From Chytridium lagenaria (taxonomy: Eukaryota > Chytridiomycota > Chytridiomycetes > Chytridiales > Chytridiaceae), in the NCBI GenBank assembly GCA_025449115.1, contig JAHLKC010000017.1:124001-188000 (forward strand): 64,000 nucleotides of DNA. The letters are read 5' to 3'. Positions 20,874 through 32,942 of the stretch are shown one piece after another. The translations under genes were made by a program, and so were the position numbers. The number at the start of each line of letters is the position of its first letter. Position 1 is the first letter of the stretch. The notes under the pieces are model-generated. The model searched no databases and was not told the DNA's origin. It saw only the letters and a list, made by a program, of their open reading frames with translations.

Positions 20874-23800
20874 ATGAGAGGCATCCTCATAACGACGCTT
20901 TATATCATATCAATAACGTGCTGCATGGCCCACACCACCATCTCCCCATCCCTCTCTCAAGATCCCTCCCCACCCCCCCAGGTTCGCAGCCATCCTCGTC
21001 GCATCAACAGGTTGATCAAACCCTTTTTCAACATCACCCACTAACACCACCGTAGAACCTTCCATCACCCTCCAACTCTCGTTACCAGCATGTCGACGAA
21101 CATTGACAAACGAACGACACCCATGCAGGATTGTAAAGCATTTAGAGTGGTGGATGAACGATGGGGTTTGTGGAGGCGAAGGTTGTGGAGGTTTTGGAGA
21201 ATGGTGGAGAGGGAGACATGACGGGGATGACGGTTGGGAGTGTATTGAAAGGTACCCTTTATCGTCATAACTGCTTTTTTAAAACAAACACCCTCTAATA
21301 CAAATATAAACAGATCCATCCCTTTTCCGCGTCCTCACCTTCGGCACCCCCCTTCTTCCCCTCTTCAACTCCATCGCCGCTTTCCACCCCAACATCACCT
21401 TCACAATCATAGGAGGTAAGCCCCCCGCTCCTCCATTCCTCTCTAACCCCATATCAAAAGCAACCCCAACCCCAACCCCTCCCAACATCAACTTCATCAC
21501 CTTCCCACTTCACGAAATTGGTTTTCTAGCGGGTATAGCCGCCGCATCGGTCTCGAAAACACGGTCGGTGGCGATCGTGGGTGGGTCACGGCCTTGGTAT
21601 ACGCAGGATACGGGATGGTTGAATACGTTTGAGATGGGGTTTTTGAGTGGAGTTGTGAAGATGGATGAAGGGTGTAGTGTTTGGAGGTTTGGGAAGGTGG
21701 AGGAGATGAGAGAGGGGTGGGAGGGTGTGAAGGAGAGTAAGTGTTTTTCAGTTTCTTTTCGTTGTTTCGACTTTAAACGGTTTTTTGCGTCATTGGTTTA
21801 CACGTTTTGTTTTTGCGGTTTTTGGTTTATGCGCTTTATATTTCATGACAAAAAAATAAGAAACGCAGGCTTATAGAACTATTAAACAGATATCACCACG
21901 ACGAATTCAGACATCCTTTTCATCATTGGCGACATCCCATCCACCCCCTTCCCCATCACCTGGCTCATCTCCACTCTCTGGTCCCCCCCCTCCCGACCCT
22001 CACCTCCATCCTCCCCGCCTCGACATCTCCACCTCCCACTCCCTCCTCTCCACACACCCCTGCACGCTCACCACAACCCACCCCTCACCCCCCCTCTCCT
22101 CCCTCCCAATCCCGTCGCGGTGTCTATCGATGCACCCGCTCTGCAACGGCGCCGCGTGTCAAGGCGTGATGGAGCAGGTGTGGGTGCAGAAGGAGGCGGG
22201 GAGGGGTGCGCGGAGGTGGTGGGAGGAGGTTGGTGGAGGTGGTGGGGAGAGTGCTGTGGGGTGGGTTGATCAGAGTCTTGTGTTGGGGGGTGTTGGGAGG
22301 TGTTGGGGAGGGAGGGGTGGGGGGTTGGATGGAAGAGTGTGCCGGGTTTGGGAAGGGGGTTGAAGGTGGGATTATGGTAAGTACCTTTTCACCCTTTTTA
22401 TCATTTCTTTTACACCCTCTCGATATCAATTAAGACCGCCCGCTTTTATTCTTTTTGGTTCAATACCATCATCACCTTCCATCACCCCTCCACATGACAT
22501 CTATCGCTCATTCCTAACCAACTCTCACCTCAGGGCCACACCACCTCCCTCATCACCCCCACCACCCTCCTCATCCACGGTGGCAAACTCCCTCCGGCCA
22601 CTACCTCACCCCCCCTCTCCGCTTCTTCAACCTCCAAACCCTGACCTACACCATCCCCGCTCCAACCTCCTCCCCCCTCCTCCAAAACCACGCCTCCCTC
22701 TTCCGCCTCCAAACCCGGCACCTCTACGTCATAGGCGGGATCGGTGTGTACGATGACGAGATGGCGCGTAACGAGGCACGAGGATGGACCGCGGAGATGG
22801 GGAGTCGAGGGGTCCGAGATGATACGGGGTGACGATGAATGGGGAGACGTGGAGGTATGATGTTGATAGGAATCAATGGATATTGTAGCGACATCGGTAT
22901 CCCCTGGACCTCGAATCCGTCATGCAGCAACAATACATGAGGATCGGTATATCTATATATGGGGGGTCAAGATGATAGGTTTAACGTCAAGAAAGATTTC
23001 TGGGTATTCGACACCGACACCCAAGTCTGGGAGGAGCTTGAAACGGGTCCCGATCCAGCCATGTCGGCGACGATGGTATCTATGAATGCGACTGCGTTGT
23101 TGTTAACGGGTGGAACGGATGGACGGAGAGAGGTGGAGGGTGGATGGGTTTATGATGTGGTGAAGAGGGTGTGGAGACGGGATGCGGGGGTTGTTGTGGG
23201 TGTTGGGAGTGCGGGGGTGAAGGTTGGGGAGGGGAGGGTTTGGATGGTTGGGGGAGTGTTGCGGGACGGGTTGGGGAGAGGTGTTGGGGTATAGTGGGGA
23301 GAGGGGGTGGAGGAAGGAAGGGGTTGGGAATGTGGGGGGTGGTGTGGGAGGGAGTGCTGTTTTGGTGGAGGTGGAGAGGTGTGGGGAGGGGAGGTGTGGG
23401 AATGTGAGTGCGGTGGTGATTGTTGGGGAAGAGGTGGAGGAGGGGATGTGGAAGGTGGGATATGGGTGAGTTTAGATTATTTTTTCTTTACGCGTTTTTA
23501 TCAATTAGGCAATAGGCTTGACATTTTATTGTTTTGAGTTGTGGATCGCACTTTACGCGACGCCTTTTCAGTTTACGTTTTCCATCTCACATCCAAAAAA
23601 CATTGTGGTCGCACTTTATGCACCGACCTTTCAGTTAATTTTTCCCATCACACATCCTTACATTCTTTTTTATCGCCAAAACCAGGTCACCCTCGTCCCC
23701 CCACTCCCTCCTCGCTCATCTCCCTCCCCACCCCCCTCTCCGTCCCCATAATCGGGCTCACCCTCGCCTCTCTCAGCACATTCCTCTCCCTCCTCTCCAT

Positions 23801-26056
23801 CTCCGTTTCCATATTCCTCCGCAACGACGTCCGCGTCCGCTCCTGCTCCCCCCTTTTCCTCGCCGTCTACGGCATCGGCAGCCTCATGGTTCGATTGGGG
23901 TGATACTGTATCACTTAGGCGCGGCAGGGATACGCTTGGTGGACGGATGGAGGAACGGTTTTGTGGAGCTGCAGTGTGGTGCGTGAGTGAGGGAGCCGTG
24001 GGTGTTGTTTGGGGCGTTGGTGATTAAGAATTGTGAGTGTTTTTTTTTCGTTGAGTTTGGAAAACTGATGTTTTTTTTTGTTAGGGAGGGTATATTACAT
24101 ATTCCATCGCGCCATTGGACCCGTTAAAGCTATAAAGACTGGATGCTCCTCCTCATCCTCCTCCTCCTCGTCTTCATCAACACATGCGTTCTCACCGTCT
24201 TCCAAATCCTCGCTCCATACAAGGTAAGCAGACCCTCCATTCTTCAACTAACACCCAACAAAGATGCCGTCATCACCGATATCTCCAACACCTACACCTA
24301 CTCCCTCTGTCTCTCTCCTACCATTAACATATGGCTAGGTATCCTCCTCTCTCCGCTCATATCCATCCTCCTATTCGGTCTTCACATCTCGTTGCACACA
24401 CGACACGTGTCAACAAAGTACTCTGAATGCCGACAAATCAATAACGCAACTTACATCACGTCGTTATCGCTCGTTATTCTTATTTGCGTGGCCATGAGTG
24501 TGAGAGTGTACGTACATTTTTGTCTTCCTATGGCTGAGAGGGCTTTTTTGTAGACCTAGTACTTTACAGCTCATCGTGTCAGTTACAACGTCATTGACCT
24601 TCATCACCGTCATCGCAATCCTCTTCATCGGTCGTCTATACGAGGTACACTCTCCCATCAACTCCAAACTAACACCCAAAGTTAATATTCATCCAACCCA
24701 CCACCGTCACCCTCCAAACCTCCATCCCCTCCCAAAGCGACACCATCGACGTCTGTCGAGCATGCAAGGTAACCCCCCTACTACGTTTCACATTCTCTAA
24801 CGCCCCACAGCAACCCATCCAGAAAAACGCGTTGACGGATGTGGATTCATTGATGGCGACGGTGGAAAAGAAGATTCGAAGAAGTCATTTAACAGTGTAC
24901 CGAGTCACCTTTGAGTGTAGATGCGGACGCCCGCTGTGCCGCCGTTGCCGGCTTTAGTGATGAGAGCGCAGAACTCGAGTTTTGAGTTTCCGGCTGCTTG
25001 ATGTCGTCTTGTGCCGTTGCTGATGTGGTGATGAGAGCGCAGAACTCGAGTTTTGAGTTTCCGTCTGTTTGATGTGTGCCGCATTATTGCGGCTTTGGTG
25101 ACGAGAGAACTTGAGTTTTTGAACCTTGGTCAGTTTGATGGTCGTGGCTGGCTGGTATTGGTGGATTCAAATAATTTTTAAATAAATTCAGGGCTTGGGC
25201 GATTAGGGCTAGCCACCCATGTGCTTGCTGGTTTTTGGATAAAGAATAGACGTTGCTGTGGTGATTCGTTGGGAGTATCAGCCATCGGGTTTTTTTTGTT
25301 GTTATATAAAAGAGAGAGAGAACGACGGAGTGTCGTACTTTACACCCATTTCATACCCTCGAATACCAAATGAGCACCCGAAAACCATCTCACCATCATC
25401 ACCTCCATCACAACCGCCGTCAATGCCATCCCCCTCCCCAACCTCGACGACGACGACAACTCACCTCGTCAACCACCAAACGCCTATCGACACTCATGCA
25501 ACGCTCGTTGATTCTTGGATGTGCAGCCTTGCAATGCTGCCGCGTTAAGATGACGGAAGACCCTGAGGAGGATTGGAAGAGGTTGAAGGAGTTGGCGAAG
25601 AAGATGATGGCGGTGACTTGAGTTTTCTTGCGTATATCATTGCTGGTCCGTTATCTGGCATGAAATCTTATCAGGAACCAGTATATACACCTGCACCGTC
25701 GGCTGGCTCACCTTCATCCGCGGATCTGACTCTGGTCCGATATCTGGCATGAAACCACATCAAGAACCGTTATACGCATATACACCGTCCACTACGCTAA
25801 CGTGCATCCGCGGATCTAACTTTGGTCTGCTTTCTGGCATGAAAACACCTCAAGAACCACTATACACCCACAGAAATCACTTTACACCCACGCCTTCCGC
25901 TGCGCTTACGTTCATCCGCGGATGTGCCCAGCCCCGCCTTACATAACGGCAAAGTTGAGGCGGAGGCATATGGGGGAATTATGTTACACCCCTTTTCATG
26001 ATAACGTTGACGTCGAAAGCTTGACTGAACTTGAAGAACCCCTCTTCCAAACATGA
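20874..26056 (+). CDS. Class C (GABA-B-like) 7TM receptor with BMP/PnrA-like and Kelch ectodomain
   Basis: Starts with a signal peptide (MRGILITTLYIISITCCMA). 21.3-21.75 kb encodes a BMP/PnrA-type periplasmic-binding fold (RVLTFGTPLLPLFNSIAAF, HPNITFTIIGG, FLAGIAAASVSKTRSVAIVG, WLNTFEMGFLSGV). 22.5-23.2 kb encodes Kelch units (LITPTTLLIHGGKLP, RHLYVIGGIG, RHAATIHEDRYIYI, GGQDDRFNVKKDFWVFDTDT). 23.7-24.66 kb encodes the seven-helix part: IFLRNDVRVRSCSPLFL, VREPWVLFGALVIKN, WRVYYIFHR, DWMLLLILLLLVFINTCVLT (the class C intracellular-loop-2/TM5 signature) and a last helix SLTFITVIAILFIGRLYEV. A G-protein-coupled nutrient or chemical sensor is inferred. One candidate end is the stop at 24955-24957; the Ser/Pro/His-rich tail with tandem repeats may instead continue to TGA at 26054-26056. 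Frame breaks and an in-frame TGA (23984-23986, where family members have Trp) interrupt it. Exon edges are approximate. Confidence 0.8.
24937..25145. repeat. 70-bp tandem repeat, about 2.7 copies
   Basis: GTGATGAGAGCGCAGAACTC and following sequence starts at 24958 and again at 25028; a degenerate third unit starts near 25098. The first unit overlaps the end of the last clear 7TM-gene frame (CGRPLCRRCRL). Confidence 0.8.
25640..25925. repeat. ~90-bp tandem repeat, three copies, probably coding
   Basis: TCTGGCATGAAA-centred units begin near 25651, 25740 and 25830, each ending with a CATCCGCGGAT block. In the plus frame each encodes about 30 residues of the type LSGMKPHQEPLYxYTPS, probably in the cytosolic tail of the receptor. 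Small indels shift the frame between units. Confidence 0.75.
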
Positions 26057-26542
26057 AGACTCATCGAATGTGACGACCCCGACGAGGGTGGAAGACTCAT
26101 GTATATATTTTAGATAAGAGTTCAATGCTGGATCGTTGAACTCGAAACTGTACATCATATTGTTATTTTAACTATTAAATAGAACCAATTTCCTTTATTT
26201 ACATATATACATTTTTTTTTACCATATGACAAAGTTTTTTTTGTTTTTGTTTTTTGAGGAATCGAAATTAAAGTACTAGGACTTTTTTAACATTAAAAGG
26301 CCAACGGACAAACAGTACTTTCACATTTTATTTATATTTTTGGCATGCTCGATGAGAGCGAATAAGTGAAAAATGCGGACGCTTTATGAGGTGACTCGAA
26401 TCCCGAGTTATTAAAACTACGGTAGGATTTGCAATGATATCATCAACGCAACCCATTGTACCAAAAAACCGAAAGAAAAGAGAATACGGATAAAAGAACC
26501 GAAAAAGCTACAATCGAAAACCACAACTGAAGCTCGTAACGT
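26057..26542. other. Convergent intergenic region
   Basis: AT-rich sequence between the receptor (plus) and the first TIR gene (minus). It should hold both 3' untranslated regions. No RNA gene or repeat recognised. Confidence 0.5.
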
Positions 26543-29310
26543 CTACAACTGCAACCCATTTGAAAAGACCATAACTTCATCCCTGATATGAGTGTAGTCA
26601 GGGACAAAGTAGCTGTCATAGATATGTCCGTTTCCATCACGCAACAATTTCGCAAGCTTTAACGTGTCGTAACGTTCCAAGGCTTTGTTATAGTCAGAGA
26701 ATCGCTCGGTTTGAACACCTTTGTCGGGGTGGTGGTATACGACAGCGTAGTCTTTGGACGAGTAGATCTGTTTTTGTGCAAAGTGTACGCATTAGATTGA
26801 TATTGCGGGATGTAAAATGGAAAGAGAATCTTACCTCATGCTTGATCTAAGTGTCGTTAGTAATTTAATAATTGAGATATATTATAAAGGTCGTAAATCA
26901 AGCAATAGACACATACCTTTTCATAATGACATTCCATAACTTCGTTCCGGACGGAATCATGTGTAGGGAAGAAATAGCTTAAATAAATGCGTCCAGCCGT
27001 ATCAGAGATGACGCGAGCGAAACGGAACCCAACATCGTCAAACTTGCTATGAGCTTTGGCAAAATCCGAAAAGGTCGTGGATTGTGCAGTTCCGTAGTGG
27101 TAGGAGAAGATGTATTTAGGTTGAACAGTAGGCGATGATAGCTGCACCTTTAAATAATGATTTAGCACTTTACAGTAAGTTAACAATGGGTTTGTAGGCT
27201 TACCTTTTGACCAAGCTTTTTTAAGATAAAGAAAAAAGGTTTGTTTAGTAAAACGTTTTATAAAGTAAAAAAGAAGGAGCAAAAGGTTGAAATAAAAAAG
27301 TAGAATACGTCTTAGTTTAGGAAAATGATTCAAACCGTAAAATAAGAAGGAGCAAAAGGTTGAAGTAAAAAAAATAGAATACGTCTTAGATTAGGAAAAC
27401 GTTTCAAAATGTAAAATAAGAAGGAGGAAAAGGTTGAAATGAAATAGTAGAATACGTACCAAACCTTCAAGGTGTCGCAGTACATCTATCCTACCAATCT
27501 CACCCGCCTCAAGATGGCACATCCAAACATCACCATCCCTGTCAGCAAGCACACGTGCGGCATCCTTATCAAGGCGATAATAAAAGGTTGCGGCATCACC
27601 GAACCTTTGAAACTTTTCATATCGAACCTTTGCAGTGTTGGGTTCCTGCCAAACAACCGCAAACGCCGGCTTTTCCCGCTCGTATTCTAAACTATTAAAA
27701 GAGCGATTCACCGTGACGAAAATATCTACCTCATTGTTGAGCTAAATTAGATATCAAGTTGAGTTCGTCAGTGAAGCAGCGCAAAAAAGTTTACAAATTC
27801 ACTCACCACAGCAAAAACTCGATCCTCAACCTCTTCTCTAACAGAATCATAGTACGGCAAGAAATACGCCAAATAAATCATCTCGGTCTTCGCATCCAAA
27901 AGAATACGCGCACAAGCACTCAAGTCATTCATCAAACATATTGGCTTCATGGAAATGCTTCATGGAACGATGAGTAGCGGCCGTATCAGGGTGATGCCAT
28001 CCAAGAATGTAGCCCTTCTTAGGTTTATCCACCTCTTCTTCGGTAGATGCCGCCCATTCAGGCTCTTCCGCGGCGATTTTAACCGTTGGAGCAGCCGCGC
28101 CAGGTTTCAACGCGTTCCACATGCGGAGCAAGTCGCCGGCAGTGCTAAATTATACGTTTAATTCTATACTCCTAAAACACAAGACTTACGGATCGACAAT
28201 GTCAGGATCCGCGCGGACACCTTGGTATTTGAGGATTTCGCTAATCGTATCCTTGATCTTACGTGTCCGTGGACTGTATGCTGATGGAGGGTAAAAATTA
28301 ATGACGCTCTAAAAAACAACTGCTTAGACTCACGATGATTGTGGTAGGCATCTGGGAATCCCGAAGCTTGAGAACGTGGCCAATACTCGTCGGTCACGAG
28401 TACCCATGACAGGGTCAGGAACAGCAACTGTGAGATACTCTCCACTAAAACCGGGAAAACACTAATATCCCGCAACTTCTTGTCGCGTATATCCAAAGCA
28501 ATCTCCCACTACATACAGTCAATATAGCACTTGAGCAATCAAGAGGAAGCCTTACCTCCAAAAGCATATTATCCGGTGTTTCATGGCGGTTTTCATCTTC
28601 CTCATGGCGGCATCTGAGCATACGGGTACAAACACGACGCTGTTCCATAACCCAGTTATAAACGATTCTATCCATTCCTTTCCGCTAGTGAGACAATGAA
28701 CATCAAGGAACGCATGGATCGCAATGTTGCTCCGAACGCCGGCGTCAAGAGCGTGAGCCAGCGTCTGGGAAAAGGATTTTTCACTATCCACACGATAGCT
28801 GCGTAAAAGCGTCGACGTTAACATTCATTGTGCTCTATCTTTCATTCTCACCTTAGGAAAAAGGCATGCTGAGCGCCGTTTTTCTTACACATCCAATCGG
28901 TCTTTACACTTCCTTGCCAATATTTCATAGCAACGTTTACGTTTGACACTGCATCAGAGATCGTTTCAGCTAATTCAACATCCTCCTGTAATTTTCGCGG
29001 GGTGCCATTCTAAAGAACACATAAACACGCTTGATCCACCAGACCCAAGCCATACCTTGACCTTCACTTGAATTTTGTAGCATTCTCGAATGATTGTAGC
29101 GAGGTCTTCATCCGGAGATAGATCAAAGTCGCATTTCTCGACAGGATCTGTGAAGGTCAGATACAACTGGTCCAAAGGATGACCAATGCGGGTTGCCACT
29201 CGACCAGTAAAGTCTTCGTAGGTACTGTCGATGGGAAACCGTACCCTCTGCATTCTCTTCTCCCCATTCTCGTCAGTGTAGTCGATGATGAGGACGGATT
29301 CGGTCGTCAT
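26543..29310 (-). CDS. PB1-like/TIR/repeat protein, array copy A
   Basis: Exon 1 (29.05-29.31 kb) encodes an ~85-residue PB1-like domain (VLIIDYTDENGEKRMQRVRF, then TDPVEKCDFDLSPDEDLATI, an OPCA-like acidic motif). Next comes a TIR domain: FFLSYRVDSEKSF with an intron inside the motif, IAIHAFLDVHCLTSGKEWIE, WNSVVFVPVCSDAAMRKM, ETPDNMLLEWEIALDIRD and DISVFPVLVG. TIR domains either scaffold signalling or cleave NAD+; the conserved Glu of GKEWI is the best candidate catalytic residue by comparison with SARM1-type enzymes, but this needs alignment. After a linker (RTRKIKDTISEILKYQGVRA) come four ~70-residue repeats, e.g. KYIFSYHYGTAQSTTFSDF...RIYLSYFF. The stop (TAG) is at 26543-26545. Frame breaks in the TIR part (~28587, ~28440, ~28370) differ from those of the sister copies. 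About 10 short introns. Confidence 0.78.
27235..27460. repeat. ~80-bp tandem repeat in an intron of TIR copy A
   Basis: About 2.7 imperfect units of GTAAAATAAGAAGGAGCAAA plus following sequence through TAGAATACGT. Each unit carries a relic of the intron's 5' splice region (reverse ACGTATTCTA). The matching intron of copy B lacks the expansion. Confidence 0.7.
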
Positions 29311-29780
29311 GGTGGGTTGACCTTGCGCGATGGCTACCAAATGGTGGCTCCTCGCAGAATGGCTGAAATTTTAAGGTGGTTGAACAGCTCAGCCAAGCTC
29401 AGCCATTATATAAGTGTGGTTATTTTGTAATCCGTCATGTTTATTCTTCCTACATATTGAAAAGGAACAACAAGCGGGGGAAAGCAGCAACATTGTTAGG
29501 AACAGAAAGGCTACTTTTCCTCTGTTTTTATGTAAGAGGTAAAGAAAGCAACTGCGAACGTGGATAAGAGAGAAGAATAGGACGTGCATGACATAACTCG
29601 AGAGCCAATAAAATAACGTATACAACGGAAATATCGTCAATGCAAATATCGAAAGCCTTTTAAATAGAAACGAAAAGTGACAGAAATATGGTATGGGTTT
29701 TTAAGAAACAGATAGGAGATTTCGAAGAACCGCAAAGCCACAACCGTAAACCGTATAAAAAACGCGCAAGGTTTAAGACT
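29311..29780. other. Spacer between TIR copies A and B
   Basis: Should contain the promoter of copy A and the 3' end of copy B. I see no obvious similarity to the spacer at 32457-32942 and no RNA gene. Confidence 0.4.
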
Positions 29781-32456
29781 TTACAACTGTAACCCATTCG
29801 AAAAGACCATAACCTCATCCCTGATGTGGGTGTAGTCAGGGACAAAGTAACTGTCATAGATATGTCCGTTTCCATCACGCAAAAGCTTTGCAAGATTCAA
29901 CGTGTCGTAGCGTTCCAAGGCTTTGTTATAATCAGAGAATCGCTCGGTTTGAACACCTTTATCGGGGTGGTGGTATACGATGGCATAGTCTTTGGATGAG
30001 TAGATCTGTTGGATGTAAAGGGTACGCATTAAAAATCGATGGAACGGAATGGAACGGATAAGGCGGTCCTACCTCCTGCTTTATCTAAATGTCGTAAATT
30101 ATATCGAAATCAGTTAATGACATATGTGGACATTTCATAAAAAAAAAAGTTACTACGTACCTTCTCATAATGACACTCCATAACTTCAGTACGCGTGGAA
30201 TCATATACAGGGAAGAAGTAACTTAAATAAATGCGTCCAGCCGTATCAGAGATGACGCGAGCGAAGCCGTCGCCGATTTCATCAAACTTTCCATGTGCTG
30301 AGGCAAAGTCTGGAAATGTGGTGGATTGTGCAGAACCGTAATGGCAAGAGAAGATGTACTTATGTTGAGCAGCAGGCGACGATAGCTGAACCTTGAATAA
30401 CAATTTAGTGCTTTACCTTACGTTGTAACGTCTTTAAATGCTTACCTTTTGACCAAGCTTTTGACGAGAAAGGAAAGAAAAAAAAAAACAATTTTAAATT
30501 AACATTCCAAGCGTAAAATTAGAGATAAGCAAAAGTTTGGAGAGACAGAGGATAATCTCACCAAACCTTCAAGGTGTCGCAATACATGTATCCTACCAAT
30601 CTCACCCGCCTCAAGATGGCACATCCAAATATCACCATTCTTGTCAGCAAGCACACGAGGAGCGTCCTCATCAACACGATCATAAAAGGTTGCGGCATCA
30701 CCGAACCGTTGAAACTTTTCGTATCGAACCTTTGCAGTGTTGGGTTCCTGCCAAACAACCGCAAACGCCGGCTTTCTCCCGCTCGTATTCTAAATGATAT
30801 AAAGAGTGATTCATCGTGACGAAAATATCTACCTCATTGTTAGCTAAAATTAGATATCAAGTTAGTCAGTGAAGCAGCGCAAAAAAGTTTACAAATTCAC
30901 TCACCACAGCAAAACTCGATCCTCAACCTCCTCTCTAACAGAATCGTAGTACGGCAAGAAATACGCCAAATATATTTCTTCTCCGTCTTCGCATCCAAAA
31001 GAATACGCGCACATGCATCCAACTCATCATCAAACATCGCATTAGCCTCATGGAAATGCTTCATGGAACGATGAGTAGCGGCCGTATCAGGGTGATGCCA
31101 TCCAGAATGTAGCCCTTCTTAGGTTTATCCATAACCTCTTCTTCGGTAGAGCCGCCCATTCAGGCTCTTCCGCGGCGATTTTGACCGTTGGAGCAGCCGC
31201 GCCAGGTTTCAACGCGTTCCACATGCGCAACAAGTCGCCGGCAGTGCTAAATTACACGTTTAATGCTATACTCCTAAAACACAAGACTTACGGATCGACA
31301 ATGTCAGGATCCGCGCGGACACCTTGGTATTTGAGGATTTCGCTAATTGTATCCTTGATCTTACGTGTCCGTGGACTGTACGCTGATGGAGGGTAAAATT
31401 AGATGACGCTCTAAAAAAACAACTGCTTAGACTCACGATGATTGTGGTAGGCATCTGGGAATCCCGCAAAGCTTGAGAACGTGGCCAATACTCGTCGGTC
31501 ACGAGTACCCATGACAGGGTCAGGAACTGCAACTGTGAGATACTCTCCCACTAAAACCGGGAAAACACTAATATCCCGCAACTTCTTGTCGCGTATATCC
31601 AAAGCAATCTCCCACTACATACAGTCAATATAGCACTTGAGCAATCAAAGGAAGCCTTACCTCCAAAAGCATATTATCCGGTGTTTCATGAGCGGTTTTC
31701 ATCTTCCTCATGGCGGCATCTGAGCACACGGGAACAAACACGACGCTGTTCCATAACCCTGTAATAAACGATTCTATCCATTCTTCTCCGCTGGTGAGAC
31801 AATGAACATCAGGAACGCATGGATCGCAACGCTGCTCCGAACGCCAGCGTCAAGAGCGTGAGCCAACGTCTGAGAGAAGGATTTTTCAGTATCCACACGA
31901 TAGCTGCGTAAAAGGCGTTGGTTAGGACATATTGTTCTCCATCTTTTGTTCTCACCTTAGGAAAAAAGCATGTTGAGCCCCGTTTTTCTTACACATCCAA
32001 TCGGTCTTGACACTTGTTTGCCATGACTTTGTTGTGACCTTTGCCTCACCAGCGGTAAACTTTGCCACGATCGATTTTAGCATAGCAGTTGGTGGAGCTT
32101 TCTCTTGAACCTTCCCTGAACCTTCTCTTGAGCTTTCTCCTGTGGTTAGTAGCTCCTTTCTACGAACAAATCAGCAGGTTTACAATGATAGCTACTTATA
32201 CCTTGAACTTCACTTGAATTCTGTAACGTTCTCGTATGATTGTAGCGAGAGTCTTCGTCAGGAGATAGATCGAAAGTCGCATTTTTCGACAGGATCTGTA
32301 AAGGTCATATCCAAATGGTCAAAGGTGACCAAGGCGGGTCGCCAGCCGATTGGTAAAATCCTCGTAGGTGCTGTCGATAGGGAAGCGTACTCTCTGCATC
32401 CTCTTCTCCCCATTCTCGTCAGTGTAGTCGATGATGAGGATGGATTCGGTGGTCAT
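29781..32456 (-). CDS. PB1-like/TIR/repeat protein, array copy B
   Basis: Same layout as copy A: PB1-like exon from ATG 32456 (ILIIDYTDENGEKRMQRVRF), TIR, linker and four repeats, ending SNGLQL and TAA at 29781-29783. From the TIR C-terminal half to the second repeat it is almost identical to copy A in exons and introns, so the two separated recently or are homogenised by gene conversion. The TIR C-terminal section is intact here (VFPVLVGEYLTVAVPDPVMG, FSSFAGFPDAYHNH). The PB1-like exon has two one-base insertions and a broken frame near 32.33 kb. Repeats read, in order, GYILGWHHPDTAATHRSMKH, FAVVWQEPNTAKVRYEKFQR, KYIFSCHYGSAQSTTFPDFA and DYAIVYHHPDKGVQTERFSD, each ending in an (I/V)Y-x-x-Y/W-type strand. 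Confidence 0.78.
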
Positions 32457-32942
32457 GGTGGTGTGAGGGATTTAGGTACGTTTTTTTTTTGATTTGAGAC
32501 GTTTTGACTTTTGCCCCTTGGACATTATTATTGTCACACAAAACACCCCGCCGCCCGACCATCCATGATGCGGGTTACGAATACGGATACTTTATTCGAG
32601 ATGACCATAATTATGATAAAAGTATGGTGAGGAAGCCATCTGGCTTATACGCTTTTGCTTAATTACTTAAGCGTTTACTTAAGTAGGTCAACAGAATCCA
32701 ATGGATGCGTAAGTTTTTTATTGGCATTTGCATCGTTGACATCATTGAACTGGGAATGCATTGAGAATGCCAAATTGGAAAATGCTTTAGGCTTCCACCT
32801 CTGTGAGTGGATAGGCAATAAGTAATAAAGAAAGAAACAAGAATTTTCAACAAAAGATGTCATAACGAAAAATAGAAGGGACTGAAAAGAAGTTGAAGAG
32901 TCATGAGTCAAGAAAGATAACCGCGTACAGTGTAGATTGAAT
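32457..32942. other. Spacer between TIR copies B and C
   Basis: AT-rich, with no coding content recognised. It should hold the promoter of copy B and the 3' end of copy C. Confidence 0.4.

Noticed and set aside
24937..25925. CRISPR-like array
   Set aside because: The repeats are contiguous with no unique spacers, and the window is eukaryotic.
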